From: UBA3478 sp964217345
Lineage (GTDB): Bacteria; Bacteroidota; Bacteroidia; Flavobacteriales; Flavobacteriaceae
Direction: 5' to 3'
Length of the DNA: 6,509 nucleotides
Assembly (NCBI GenBank): GCA_964217345.1
Contig: CAXPJI010000034.1
Span: 1-6,509, forward strand
Position numbers and translations under genes: made by a program. Position 1 is the first letter of the stretch. The number at the start of each line of letters is the position of its first letter. Below, piece by piece: positions 1 to 6,385 of this stretch. Under the pieces are notes generated by a model. It saw only the letters and a program-made list of their open reading frames with translations, ran no database searches and was not told where the DNA came from.

Positions 1-1685
1 ACTGTGGAGGTTCATGTTCAGCTTGTGAGGAGCCTTCTAATATGGCATCCCCTGATTTAAACTCTGGCACAGTTGATATGGAGGAAGATGGTATGGGACC
101 TGATTTCTCTGCAGACAATGAAATAACAGAAGCTAATCCTGACGGAACTTGGGGTGTATTTGGTTCTGATGCGGCAAATAAAATTGAATTAGAAATTGTG
201 GCCAATCCTAATACAACTGGGAACGCCTCTGCCAAAGTTTTAAAGATTGAGGAAGAAGCAGGTCAAGAGCCTTGGCAAGGTTTTTTCTTTGATTTAGACT
301 CTAAAGTTTCGCTTACTGCCCCTAACACAGCGGTCAGCGTGGATGTACACTCTTTAAGAGCAGGACAAAAAGTTTTATTAAAGTTAGAGGACAGCGCAAA
401 TAACACGGTTACTACAGGTGACATTATTAAGGAAACTACCGGATCAGGTTGGGAAACCATTACCTATAATCTATCTGCAGATTATTCAGGTCTTTTCGAT
501 CGAGTTGTTTTCATTATGGACTTTGGAGTTGTGAATGACGCCCAAGTAAACCACTATATCGATAATATCCGAGTTTCAGAACCAGTTGATGAAGGTACTG
601 GCGGAGGAGGAGGTGGAACAGGAAATGATGCTCCTACCGAAGGACCCTCAGCTCCTACTGCTGACGCGGCAAATGTAATATCTATGTTCAGTGATTCCTA
701 TGAAGACGTTACTGTTGATACATGGTTGACTAGCTGGTCAAACGATGGTCAAGGAGTAACGGCGGAACTAGAGGATGTCGATCTAAATGGCAATATGGTT
801 AAGAAGTATTCGAAGTTTGGCTTTGTTGGTATTGAAACTTCTTCTGCGCCAATTGACGCATCGTCTATGACTCATATTAATTTTGATTATTGGACCCCAG
901 ACGGAACTGTATTTAAGATTAAACTTGTAGACTGGGGAGCAGATAAGGCATATGACGGAGGCGATGATAGCGAACATGAACTAGCGCTTTCTTCTGTTAC
1001 TCAGGGAGAATGGGTTTCTGTGAGCATTCCTCTTAGTGATTTCACCGGGATGACAGCTAAAGGAGCAATTGCTCAATATATCTTGGTTGCTGAGCCTTGG
1101 TTAGAAGCTACTTACTACATCGACAACATGTATTTTTCAAATGAAGGCGGTGGCACCGGAAATAACGCTCCAACAGAAGGACCTGCTGCTCCATCTGCCG
1201 CTGCAGCAGACGTAATTTCCCTATTTAGTGACTCGTATGAAGATGTTGCGGTTGATACCTGGTTAACCGAATGGTCAAATGATGGACAAGGAGTTGCAGC
1301 TGAACTGGCTGAGATTGATCTTAATGGTAACAACGTTAAGAAATACTCGAAATTTGGTTTCGTAGGGATTGAAACTTCTTCTGCTCCAGTAGACGCTTCT
1401 TCGATGACGCACTTCAATTTTGATTATTGGACCTCAAATGCAACGGTTATGAAAATCAAATTAGTTGATTGGGGTGCTGATAAGGGATATGCTGGAGGAG
1501 ATGACTCAGAGCACGAGATCGCACTCTCAACGGTAACTCAGGGAGAATGGGTTTCTGTTAGTATTCCACTTAGTGATTTTTCGGGCATGACAGCTACAGA
1601 AGCGATCGCTCAGTATATCCTGGTTGCAGAGCCATGGCTTGAAGCAACGGTATACATTGATAATGTATTCTTCTCGAAAGAGTAA
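1..1685 (+). CDS. Multi-modular surface glycan-binding protein, 5' end outside window
   Basis: The gene is open from the left edge. Codons from position 3 read CGGSCSACEEPSN straight into the ATG at 42, so that ATG is internal and the true start lies upstream. The CGGSCxAC cluster matches the one following the lipoprotein signal of the next gene, so only a short lipoprotein N-terminus is probably missing (inference). About nt 93-590 encode a carbohydrate-binding-like beta-sandwich (PWQGFFFDLD early, HYIDNIRV at the end). A Gly-rich linker (about 594-623) follows, then two tandem modules, each with six conserved tryptophans, a GGDDSEHE acidic patch and a terminal YIDNxxFS strand. No catalytic motif and no C-terminal sorting domain are visible. 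The likely role is outer-membrane capture of a beta-glucan next to a GH16 enzyme, as for SusE/SGBP-position proteins. The ligand is inferred from context only. It could instead be the binding tail of a larger enzyme whose catalytic part lies upstream. Confidence 0.8.
   Translation, partial: CGGSCSACEEPSNMASPDLNSGTVDMEEDGMGPDFSADNEITEANPDGTWGVFGSDAANKIELEIVANPNTTGNASAKVLKIEEEAGQEPWQGFFFDLDSKVSLTAPNTAVSVDVHSLRAGQKVLLKLEDSANNTVTTGDIIKETTGSGWETITYNLSADYSGLFDRVVFIMDFGVVNDAQVNHYIDNIRVSEPVDEGTGGGGGGTGNDAPTEGPSAPTADAANVISMFSDSYEDVTVDTWLTSWSNDGQGVTAELEDVDLNGNMVKKYSKFGFVGIETSSAPIDASSMTHINFDYWTPDGTVFKIKLVDWGADKAYDGGDDSEHELALSSVTQGEWVSVSIPLSDFTGMTAKGAIAQYILVAEPWLEATYYIDNMYFSNEGGGTGNNAPTEGPAAPSAAAADVISLFSDSYEDVAVDTWLTEWSNDGQGVAAELAEIDLNGNNVKKYSKFGFVGIETSSAPVDASSMTHFNFDYWTSNATVMKIKLVDWGADKGYAGGDDSEHEIALSTVTQGEWVSVSIPLSDFSGMTATEAIAQYILVAEPWLEATVYIDNVFFSKE
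609..1145 (+). repeat. Tandem coding repeat, copy 1 (179-codon binding module)
   Basis: This is the first copy of a 537-bp in-frame unit that starts with the linker GGGTGNDAPTEGP and ends YIDNMYFSNE. It encodes a beta-rich module of the type often attached to Bacteroidota glycoside hydrolases. By hand alignment about 149 of 179 residues match copy 2, with no insertion or deletion. Many codons differ at the third position, so the duplication does not look fresh. Confidence 0.9.
1146..1682 (+). repeat. Tandem coding repeat, copy 2 (179-codon binding module)
   Basis: This second copy of the 537-bp unit abuts copy 1 exactly and ends at the codon before the stop at 1683-1685. It starts GGGTGNNAPTEGP and ends YIDNVFFSKE. 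All six tryptophans of copy 1 are kept, as is the GGDDSEHE patch. The differences cluster in the linker and near DYWTPDG/DYWTSNA. A 23-bp tract at 1536-1558 is identical to 999-1021 of copy 1, in contrast to the usual third-base differences. Confidence 0.9.
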
Positions 1686-1706
1686 TTTTTATTTAATAGT
1701 TTAGCT

Positions 1707-1737
1707 AAGTATGCCCGCTACATGCGGGCATATTTTT
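1707..1737 (+). terminator. Hairpin with T-run between the binding protein and GH16 genes
   Basis: TATGCCCGC (1710-1718) pairs perfectly with GCGGGCATA (1724-1732) around the loop TACAT. The stem can extend outward by one G-T and two A-T pairs (1707-1709 with 1733-1735). Five T residues follow (1733-1737). This fits an intrinsic terminator 21 nt after the stop of the binding protein. It ends only 4 nt before the GH16 ATG, so it also covers the GH16 ribosome-landing zone and may work as an attenuator or 3'-end stabiliser instead of a full stop. Confidence 0.75.
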
Positions 1738-1741
1738 ACTT

Positions 1742-2671
1742 ATGAAGAACGTATTTTATCTATTAATAATCAGTGCCTTTTTGTCGTGTGAAAAAGGCGG
1801 TCCCTCACCCGAGCCTCAGGCTACTTGTTCTGATGGTATTTTAAATGGCGATGAGGTAAGTATTGACTGCGGAGGATCTTGTAATGCCTGCGAAGAGCCA
1901 GGCGGAGAAATTACCTCCTATGATGGATTAACACTTGTTTGGAATGACGAGTTTGATTATGACGGAGCTCCAAGCGCCGAAAAATGGCACCTACAAACCC
2001 TTCCAATTTTTGGAGGAGGATGGGCGAATGGAGAACTTCAACACTATACAAATCGCACCTCTAATGCCTCAGCAAGCGATGGCACATTAAAGATTAATGC
2101 TAAGAAGGAATCTTACACCTTTGAGAATAGTACGAAGGAATATACTTCAGCTCGACTTAATTCTAAATTTGATTTTAAGTATGGTCGTGTCGATGTTCGC
2201 GCGAAACTACCTTCACAGCAAGGAGCCTGGCCTGCAATCTGGACTTTGGGCTCAGACATTAATGAGCGCGGAGGAGTGTTTCAGGCTGAAAAAGGAGAAA
2301 CAAGCTGGCCTAATTGTGGCGAAATTGACATCATGGAGAAGCGAGGATGGCAAAACGACAGAGTTCTTGGAACCTTTCACTGGAAGGATGACGAATCTGG
2401 CAACCCTGCATCTTATGGTTTAGACAAATCCTTAAGCGGAATAGGATCTGAGTATCATTTATATTCTTTAGTTTGGAATGCAGCTGTTCTGCAAATCTAT
2501 GTAGATGATCAGCTGGTAGTTCAATCAACGAATTCAGAAACCGAGTTTAAAAAACCACACTATCTTCTATTAAATGTTGCTATGGGTGGAACTCTCGGTG
2601 GAGAAGTGCCTTCGAGTTTTTCTCAAGCGACCATGGAGATTGATTACGTAAGGGTATACCAAGCGCAATAG
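1742..2671 (+). CDS. GH16 family endo-beta-1,3-glucanase (laminarinase-like) lipoprotein
   Basis: This 309-aa protein starts with a short lipoprotein signal (MKNVFYLLIISAFLSC, lipidated Cys16), which fixes the start at 1742. Next comes a cysteine-rich stalk: C29 followed by DGxxNG, then D42-C43-G-G-x-C47-x-x-C50. The GH16 domain fills about residues 60-309. NGELQHY (96-102) is a typical laminarinase substrate-site motif, WPAIWTLG spans 163-170, and the catalytic ExDxxE is E194-I-D196-I-M-E199, with E194 the expected nucleophile and E199 the acid/base. This beta-bulge spacing is seen in laminarinases and agarases but not in lichenases. The C-terminus MEIDYVRVYQ is the usual last GH16 strand. 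The predicted reaction is endo-hydrolysis of beta-1,3-glucan at the outer membrane; laminarin specificity is inferred. There is no separate binding domain, which the upstream gene may provide in trans. No promoter is visible in the 56-bp gap, so it is probably expressed by read-through. Confidence 0.88.
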   Translation: MKNVFYLLIISAFLSCEKGGPSPEPQATCSDGILNGDEVSIDCGGSCNACEEPGGEITSYDGLTLVWNDEFDYDGAPSAEKWHLQTLPIFGGGWANGELQHYTNRTSNASASDGTLKINAKKESYTFENSTKEYTSARLNSKFDFKYGRVDVRAKLPSQQGAWPAIWTLGSDINERGGVFQAEKGETSWPNCGEIDIMEKRGWQNDRVLGTFHWKDDESGNPASYGLDKSLSGIGSEYHLYSLVWNAAVLQIYVDDQLVVQSTNSETEFKKPHYLLLNVAMGGTLGGEVPSSFSQATMEIDYVRVYQAQ

Positions 2672-2710
2672 TTATTTGAAAGCTGACGAATCGGGCGTAC
2701 ATTTACTTCT

Positions 2711-3997
2711 ATGAAGTATTTACCGATCCCAAACCGACTATATAAAAAGAACCGCAAGAAGTTCATGGCTCAGATGAAGCCTGAAAGTCTTGCGGTTTTT
2801 AATTCTAATGATGTGTATCCGATTGGGGCTGACAGCACAATGCCTTTCGAGCAGCATCGAGATATTTTTTACCTCTCTGGAGTAGATCAGGAGGAGAGTA
2901 TTTTACTTCTTTTTCCTGATGCCATGAACCCGGCGCATAGAGAAATTCTGTTTGTGCGCGAAACCAATGAACATATAGCCGTTTGGGAAGGAGCTAAGCT
3001 GACTAAAGAACAGGCTACTGAGGTTTCGGGTATTGCTACCGTTTATTGGACACATCAATTTGAACAGGTGCTATTTGATTTGATGAGCGAGGCATCTACG
3101 ATTTATTTGAATACGAACGAACACTATCGCCAAGCGGTGGAAACTCAAACAAGAGAAGATCGATTCATTGAGCGGGTTAAATCGAAGTATCCAGCACACC
3201 AAACAGCCAAGAGTTTTCCGATCTTAAATGAAATACGAGGAGTTAAAGAACAAGAAGAGATTCAGTTGATTCATCAAGCGTGTGCTGTCACTGAAAAGGG
3301 GTTTCGTCGAATACTCAAATTTGTTGAGCCTGAGGTGTGGGAGTATGAAATTGAGGCTGAATTCCTTCACGAATTTGTTCGCAATCGATCTAAAGGGTTT
3401 GCCTACACTCCAATTATCGCTTCGGGGGCTTCTGCTAACGTATTGCATTACATTGAGAATAATAAGCAATGTAAAGCGGGTGATTTACTTCTGATGGATG
3501 TTGCTGCCGAATACGCTAATTATTCGAGCGATATGACACGCACTATCCCGGTAAGCGGTCGTTTTACCGATCGTCAAAAGGCTGTCTATAATGCAGTTCT
3601 ACGCGTTAAGAATGAAGCAACTGCTCTATTGGCCCCCGGCGTGTTATGGGCAGAATACCACAAAGAGGTGGGTAAAATGATGAGCTCAGAGCTTGTTGGT
3701 TTAAAGTTATTAGATCAAAATGAGGTTTCTGACAATCCGCTGGCCTATAAGAAGTATTTTATGCATGGCACCAGCCACCATTTAGGGTTAAACACCCACG
3801 ACTATGGAGAACTGAAAACTCCTATGAAGCCAGGAATGGTATTTACCGTTGAACCCGGAATCTATATTCCCGAAGAGGGTTTTGGTGTTCGTCTTGAAGA
3901 CAATGTGGTGGTTCAGCCGAGCGGATCTCCATTAAATCTAATGCAGTCTATTCCTATTGAAGCTGATCATATCGAGACACTAATGAACGAACGCTAA
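2711..3997 (+). CDS. pepP: Xaa-Pro aminopeptidase (aminopeptidase P, M24B)
   Basis: This 428-aa cytoplasmic metallopeptidase removes the N-terminal residue from peptides whose second residue is proline. The N-terminal creatinase-type domain (about 1-175) contains FNSNDVYPIGADSTMPF and FYLSGVDQEES, typical of Bacteroidota PepP. The pita-bread catalytic domain (about 180-428) keeps the five metal ligands: D263 (LLLMDVAAEY), D274 (SSDMTRTIP), H356 (HGTSHHLGLNTHD), E381 (VEPGIYIP) and E396 (RLEDN). H352 and H363 match the accessory active-site histidines of the E. coli enzyme. The length is normal for the family (E. coli about 440). The ATG at 2711 gives the conserved N-terminus MKYLPIPNRLYKKNR; there is no clear Shine-Dalgarno site. 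It lies 39 bp after the GH16 gene on the same strand, with no obvious terminator or promoter between. Its last 44 bp overlap the convergent brnQ 3' end. Confidence 0.95.
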   Translation: MKYLPIPNRLYKKNRKKFMAQMKPESLAVFNSNDVYPIGADSTMPFEQHRDIFYLSGVDQEESILLLFPDAMNPAHREILFVRETNEHIAVWEGAKLTKEQATEVSGIATVYWTHQFEQVLFDLMSEASTIYLNTNEHYRQAVETQTREDRFIERVKSKYPAHQTAKSFPILNEIRGVKEQEEIQLIHQACAVTEKGFRRILKFVEPEVWEYEIEAEFLHEFVRNRSKGFAYTPIIASGASANVLHYIENNKQCKAGDLLLMDVAAEYANYSSDMTRTIPVSGRFTDRQKAVYNAVLRVKNEATALLAPGVLWAEYHKEVGKMMSSELVGLKLLDQNEVSDNPLAYKKYFMHGTSHHLGLNTHDYGELKTPMKPGMVFTVEPGIYIPEEGFGVRLEDNVVVQPSGSPLNLMQSIPIEADHIETLMNER

Positions 3998-5243
3998 TTG
4001 ATATAAGAGCGCTCAATAGCGAAGGAATAATCCAGCCTAGCTGAATTATACCGAACGGTATAATTTCTAAAAAACTCCTTAAATATACTGATTCGATGGA
4101 GCCTAGAATCGAGTCTGGAATAGAAAACAAAAAGGTAGTTGCCGCAACTATTTGCAACACGTATCCTCCTGTTAGTCGTTTAGGTAATAAGTGCAGTAAG
4201 ATTAGAACAATGGTTAGTGGGTAGATGAGTAGTAACACAGGATAGGCGACACGAATAATTTCATCTACTCCTAATGTTGCTAATAGCACCCCAGCGATGC
4301 AGGCAATGGCGATGGTAATGACATATGCTTTCCTTGAAGGAGCAATTTGTTCGTTAACAAAGTCTGCAGCTCCAGTAACGATACCTACAGCAGTGGTAAA
4401 GCAGGCAAGCGCCACGGTAACCCCAAGTATTTGCGTACCGGTACCTTCGAACAAAAAGCTGCTAAGGTAGATCAATAGCTCAGAGCGATTGTACTGGTAA
4501 ACGCCTGAAGATGCTAGACTAGCTCCTGAGAATATGAGGCCTAAATAAATACTCATAAGCGCGAAGGCTGCCCAAAATCCGCCACGTTTTAATACGCTAG
4601 ATTGTTGTTTTAGACTTAGATAGTCAAACTGGTTTTTCACCGACAGCACTAGAACGGCACCTACCACAACCGCGGCGATAGCATCGAAGGTTTGGTACCC
4701 CTCTATAATTCCTGAACTAACTAGTGAGCCAAAAGACTTCGCGTTTGGATTTGGAGCTACGCTACGACCGAAGGATTGTACAATTAAAAGCACCATCAGG
4801 GCTACGAGTAGCGGGGTGATGTAGTTACCGATAATAGATAAAACTCGCCCTCTATAAAGTGCGAAAAAAGGGATGCCTCCAAAAAAGATTAGCGCGCTTA
4901 GTAGCGGTGAAAGGTCTGTAAATGGAGCGACCCCCAATTCATAAGTCACAGCCGCAGTTCGAGGTACGACGATGAGTAAACAGATCATAAATATTACACT
5001 AGTATAGAGAAGCGCGAATTTCTTTAAAATGGGCTGTGCTAACTCATAAAGTCCACCTTGTATTTTAGAGTGGGCTAAGATGCCTAGATAAGGGATAAGT
5101 ATCGCAGTAATACAGAATCCTGCAGCTACAATTGGCCACTGATCAAAAGCGTTGAACCCTAAAAAAGGAGGTAGAATAAGGTTGCCAGCACCGAAAAAAA
5201 GCGAAAAAAACGCTAGTGCTACTAGGCGGATTTCTTTACTCAT
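3954..5243 (-). CDS. brnQ: LIVCS-family branched-chain amino acid carrier
   Basis: This 429-aa inner-membrane protein is made mostly of about twelve hydrophobic segments. The N-terminal signature FFGAGNLILPPFLG (residues 16-29) is the hallmark of BrnQ carriers, which import leucine, isoleucine and valine with a cation. The length matches the family (E. coli BrnQ 439), and hydrophobic segments run the whole way, so it looks intact. The ATG at 5243 lies 1 nt after the thiL stop, which indicates co-transcription and probable translational coupling with thiL. A small hairpin in the mRNA (5264-5249) sits just before this start. The 3' end overlaps pepP by 44 bp, tail to tail, and a 22-bp palindrome lies near the C-terminal coding part (4044-4065). 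Substrate preference cannot be read from the sequence. Confidence 0.93.
   Translation of the reverse strand: MSKEIRLVALAFFSLFFGAGNLILPPFLGFNAFDQWPIVAAGFCITAILIPYLGILAHSKIQGGLYELAQPILKKFALLYTSVIFMICLLIVVPRTAAVTYELGVAPFTDLSPLLSALIFFGGIPFFALYRGRVLSIIGNYITPLLVALMVLLIVQSFGRSVAPNPNAKSFGSLVSSGIIEGYQTFDAIAAVVVGAVLVLSVKNQFDYLSLKQQSSVLKRGGFWAAFALMSIYLGLIFSGASLASSGVYQYNRSELLIYLSSFLFEGTGTQILGVTVALACFTTAVGIVTGAADFVNEQIAPSRKAYVITIAIACIAGVLLATLGVDEIIRVAYPVLLLIYPLTIVLILLHLLPKRLTGGYVLQIVAATTFLFSIPDSILGSIESVYLRSFLEIIPFGIIQLGWIIPSLLSALISISVRSLVSRYDQLQ
4044..4065. repeat. 22-bp palindrome inside the brnQ 3' coding region
   Basis: AATTATACCG (4044-4053) is the exact reverse complement of CGGTATAATT (4056-4065), with AA between them. 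On the brnQ strand it encodes EIIPFGII. It lies 46 nt past the pepP stop, so in pepP mRNA it would form a hairpin just after the coding region, followed only by a short T-run. As DNA it has the symmetry of a dimeric regulator site. Neither role can be decided from the sequence. Confidence 0.55.
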
Positions 5244-5244
5244 C

Positions 5245-6285
5245 TTAGAAGGCTGTCCAGCCTTGAGCTTTAAGTTCGATTGCCTCCCCTGATCGAGTTA
5301 TTAGGTATTCACCGTCTTCTTCCTCGCTCATATGTCCGATGACTGTTAGATTCGGGTTTCCTTTAATTTTGTCGTAATCGCCTTGCGAGATGGTAAAGAG
5401 TAGTTCATAGTCTTCTCCGCCACTAAGGGCAACTGTTGTTGAGTCTAAAGAGAATTCTTCGCAGGTACTAATCATTGCAGGGTCAAGTGGAATCTTGTCT
5501 TCGAATAGACGGCATCCAACTTTAGATTGTTTGCAAAGGTGTTTGATTTCTGAAGCCAGCCCATCACTGATATCGATCATCGAAGTTGGCTTAACCTCTA
5601 GAGCTGCTAATAATTCGGGAATATCTTTTCTAGCCTCTGGCTTAAGCTGTCTTTCAATGAGGTAGGTATATTGATCTAAATCCGGCTGGTGTTGTGGGTT
5701 GGCCTCAAACACCTGACGTTCTCTTTCAAGAATTTGAAATCCTAAAAATGCTGCTCCTAAATCGCCAGAAACGACTAGTAAATCTCCCTCTTTGGCGCCA
5801 TCTCGGTAAACCAATGCCTTCTTTTCAGCCACCCCAACTGCAGTCACGCTAATCGTCATCCCTTTAGTAGAAGCCACGGTATCACCCCCAACTAAGTCAA
5901 CGTTATAGGTTTTACAGGCAAGAGCAACCCCGGCGTAAAATTCTTCAAGTGCTTCGACAGAAAATCGATTAGACACAGAAATCGATACCGTTATATGGGT
6001 GGGAGTCGCATTCATTGCGCAGATATCAGACAGGTTGACAATTACCGACTTGTAGCCTAAGTGTTTCATGGGCATATAACCCAAATGAAAGTGAATTCCT
6101 TCGACGAGCATATCGGTACTGATTACCGTCTGGTTTTTGCCAAAGTTGATTACCGCTGCATCGTCACCAATTCCTTTTTCGGTGCTTTTGAGCTGTGTAG
6201 GTATCGCTTTGGTTAGATGGTCGATAAGGCCGAATTCACCTAGGTTTTCGATCGAATTAAGGGAAGGATTCTTTTCTTCTAACAT
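5245..6285 (-). CDS. thiL: Thiamine-monophosphate kinase
   Basis: ThiL uses ATP to convert thiamine monophosphate to thiamine diphosphate in the cytoplasm. Starting at ATG 6285 the protein has 346 aa (family about 320-350) and opens MLEEKNPSLNSIENLGEFGLI, the form expected for Bacteroidota ThiL. Motifs in order are GIGDDAAV (38-45), STDMLVEGIHF (56-66), NLSDICAM (84-91), LVGGDT (131-136), ISDGLASE (239-246, with D241) and SGGEDYELLF (288-297). All the acidic Mg-ATP and substrate-site motifs of the PurM/AIR-synthase-like fold are present. The frame stays open to a TTG at 6348, adding 21 poorly conserved residues, but a promoter-like element (6306-6313) lies inside that extension, so 6285 is preferred. 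It is the first gene of a tight thiL-brnQ unit and is divergent from an Fe-S carrier gene. Confidence 0.94.
   Translation of the reverse strand: MLEEKNPSLNSIENLGEFGLIDHLTKAIPTQLKSTEKGIGDDAAVINFGKNQTVISTDMLVEGIHFHLGYMPMKHLGYKSVIVNLSDICAMNATPTHITVSISVSNRFSVEALEEFYAGVALACKTYNVDLVGGDTVASTKGMTISVTAVGVAEKKALVYRDGAKEGDLLVVSGDLGAAFLGFQILERERQVFEANPQHQPDLDQYTYLIERQLKPEARKDIPELLAALEVKPTSMIDISDGLASEIKHLCKQSKVGCRLFEDKIPLDPAMISTCEEFSLDSTTVALSGGEDYELLFTISQGDYDKIKGNPNLTVIGHMSEEEDGEYLITRSGEAIELKAQGWTAF
5249..5264 (-). promoter_or_regulatory. Start-adjacent hairpin at the thiL-brnQ junction
   Basis: Read on the minus strand, AAGGCTG and CAGCCTT form seven-base arms with GA between; as RNA this gives a 6-bp stem with a 4-nt loop. 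It lies over the last thiL codons and ends 5 nt before the brnQ ATG. A ribosome finishing thiL would melt it, which fits translational coupling of brnQ to thiL. It could also be chance in a short window. Confidence 0.35.
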
Positions 6286-6305
6286 TTGATCTGTGGTTAT
6301 GCGGC

Positions 6306-6313
6306 CAAAGGTA
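6306..6313 (-). promoter_or_regulatory. Candidate thiL promoter (-7 element TACCTTTG)
   Basis: Minus-strand TACCTTTG matches the Bacteroidota -7 consensus TAnnTTTG exactly. It ends 20 nt before the ATG at 6285, which would give a short leader. No clear TTG-type -33 element occurs at the usual spacing, so the call rests on the -7 box and its position. Confidence 0.45.
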
Positions 6314-6357
6314 CTGCTATTACTATAGATTCTGTCTATGCCACTCAATAGAATATC

Positions 6358-6385
6358 AGCGCATTACTTATGATAAAAATGCGCT
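6358..6385. repeat. Inverted repeat in the divergent promoter region
   Basis: AGCGCATT (6358-6365) and its exact reverse complement AATGCGCT (6378-6385) are separated by 12 nt, so matching points are about two helical turns apart. The repeat lies just upstream of the -7 box at 6392-6399 and covers the place where the -33 element should be. It could be an operator for a dimeric regulator. No T-run follows on either strand, so it is not a terminator. Confidence 0.5.

Noticed and set aside
42..44. ATG 42 as the start of the first gene
   Set aside because: The frame is open to the left edge and encodes a CGGSCSAC motif matching the neighbouring lipoprotein, so 42 is internal.
1115..1417. Antisense 100-codon open frame across the module junction
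   Set aside because: It lies opposite a well-supported repeat-coding gene, has no family resemblance, and is open only because of the codon composition of the plus strand.
2097..2423. Second plus-strand frame inside the GH16 gene (108 codons)
   Set aside because: It overlaps the GH16 catalytic core in another frame, and the GH16 frame has all the family motifs.
2698..2705. TACATTTA as a pepP promoter box
   Set aside because: It has one mismatch to TAnnTTTG and sits so close to the ATG at 2711 that transcription would start on or after the start codon.
3224..3494. Short open frames on both strands inside pepP
   Set aside because: They lie within the pepP catalytic domain, whose conserved residues show which frame is real.
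4000..4025. Hairpin near GAGCGCTC just after the pepP stop as a terminator
   Set aside because: The possible stems are only 4-5 bp and no T-run follows.
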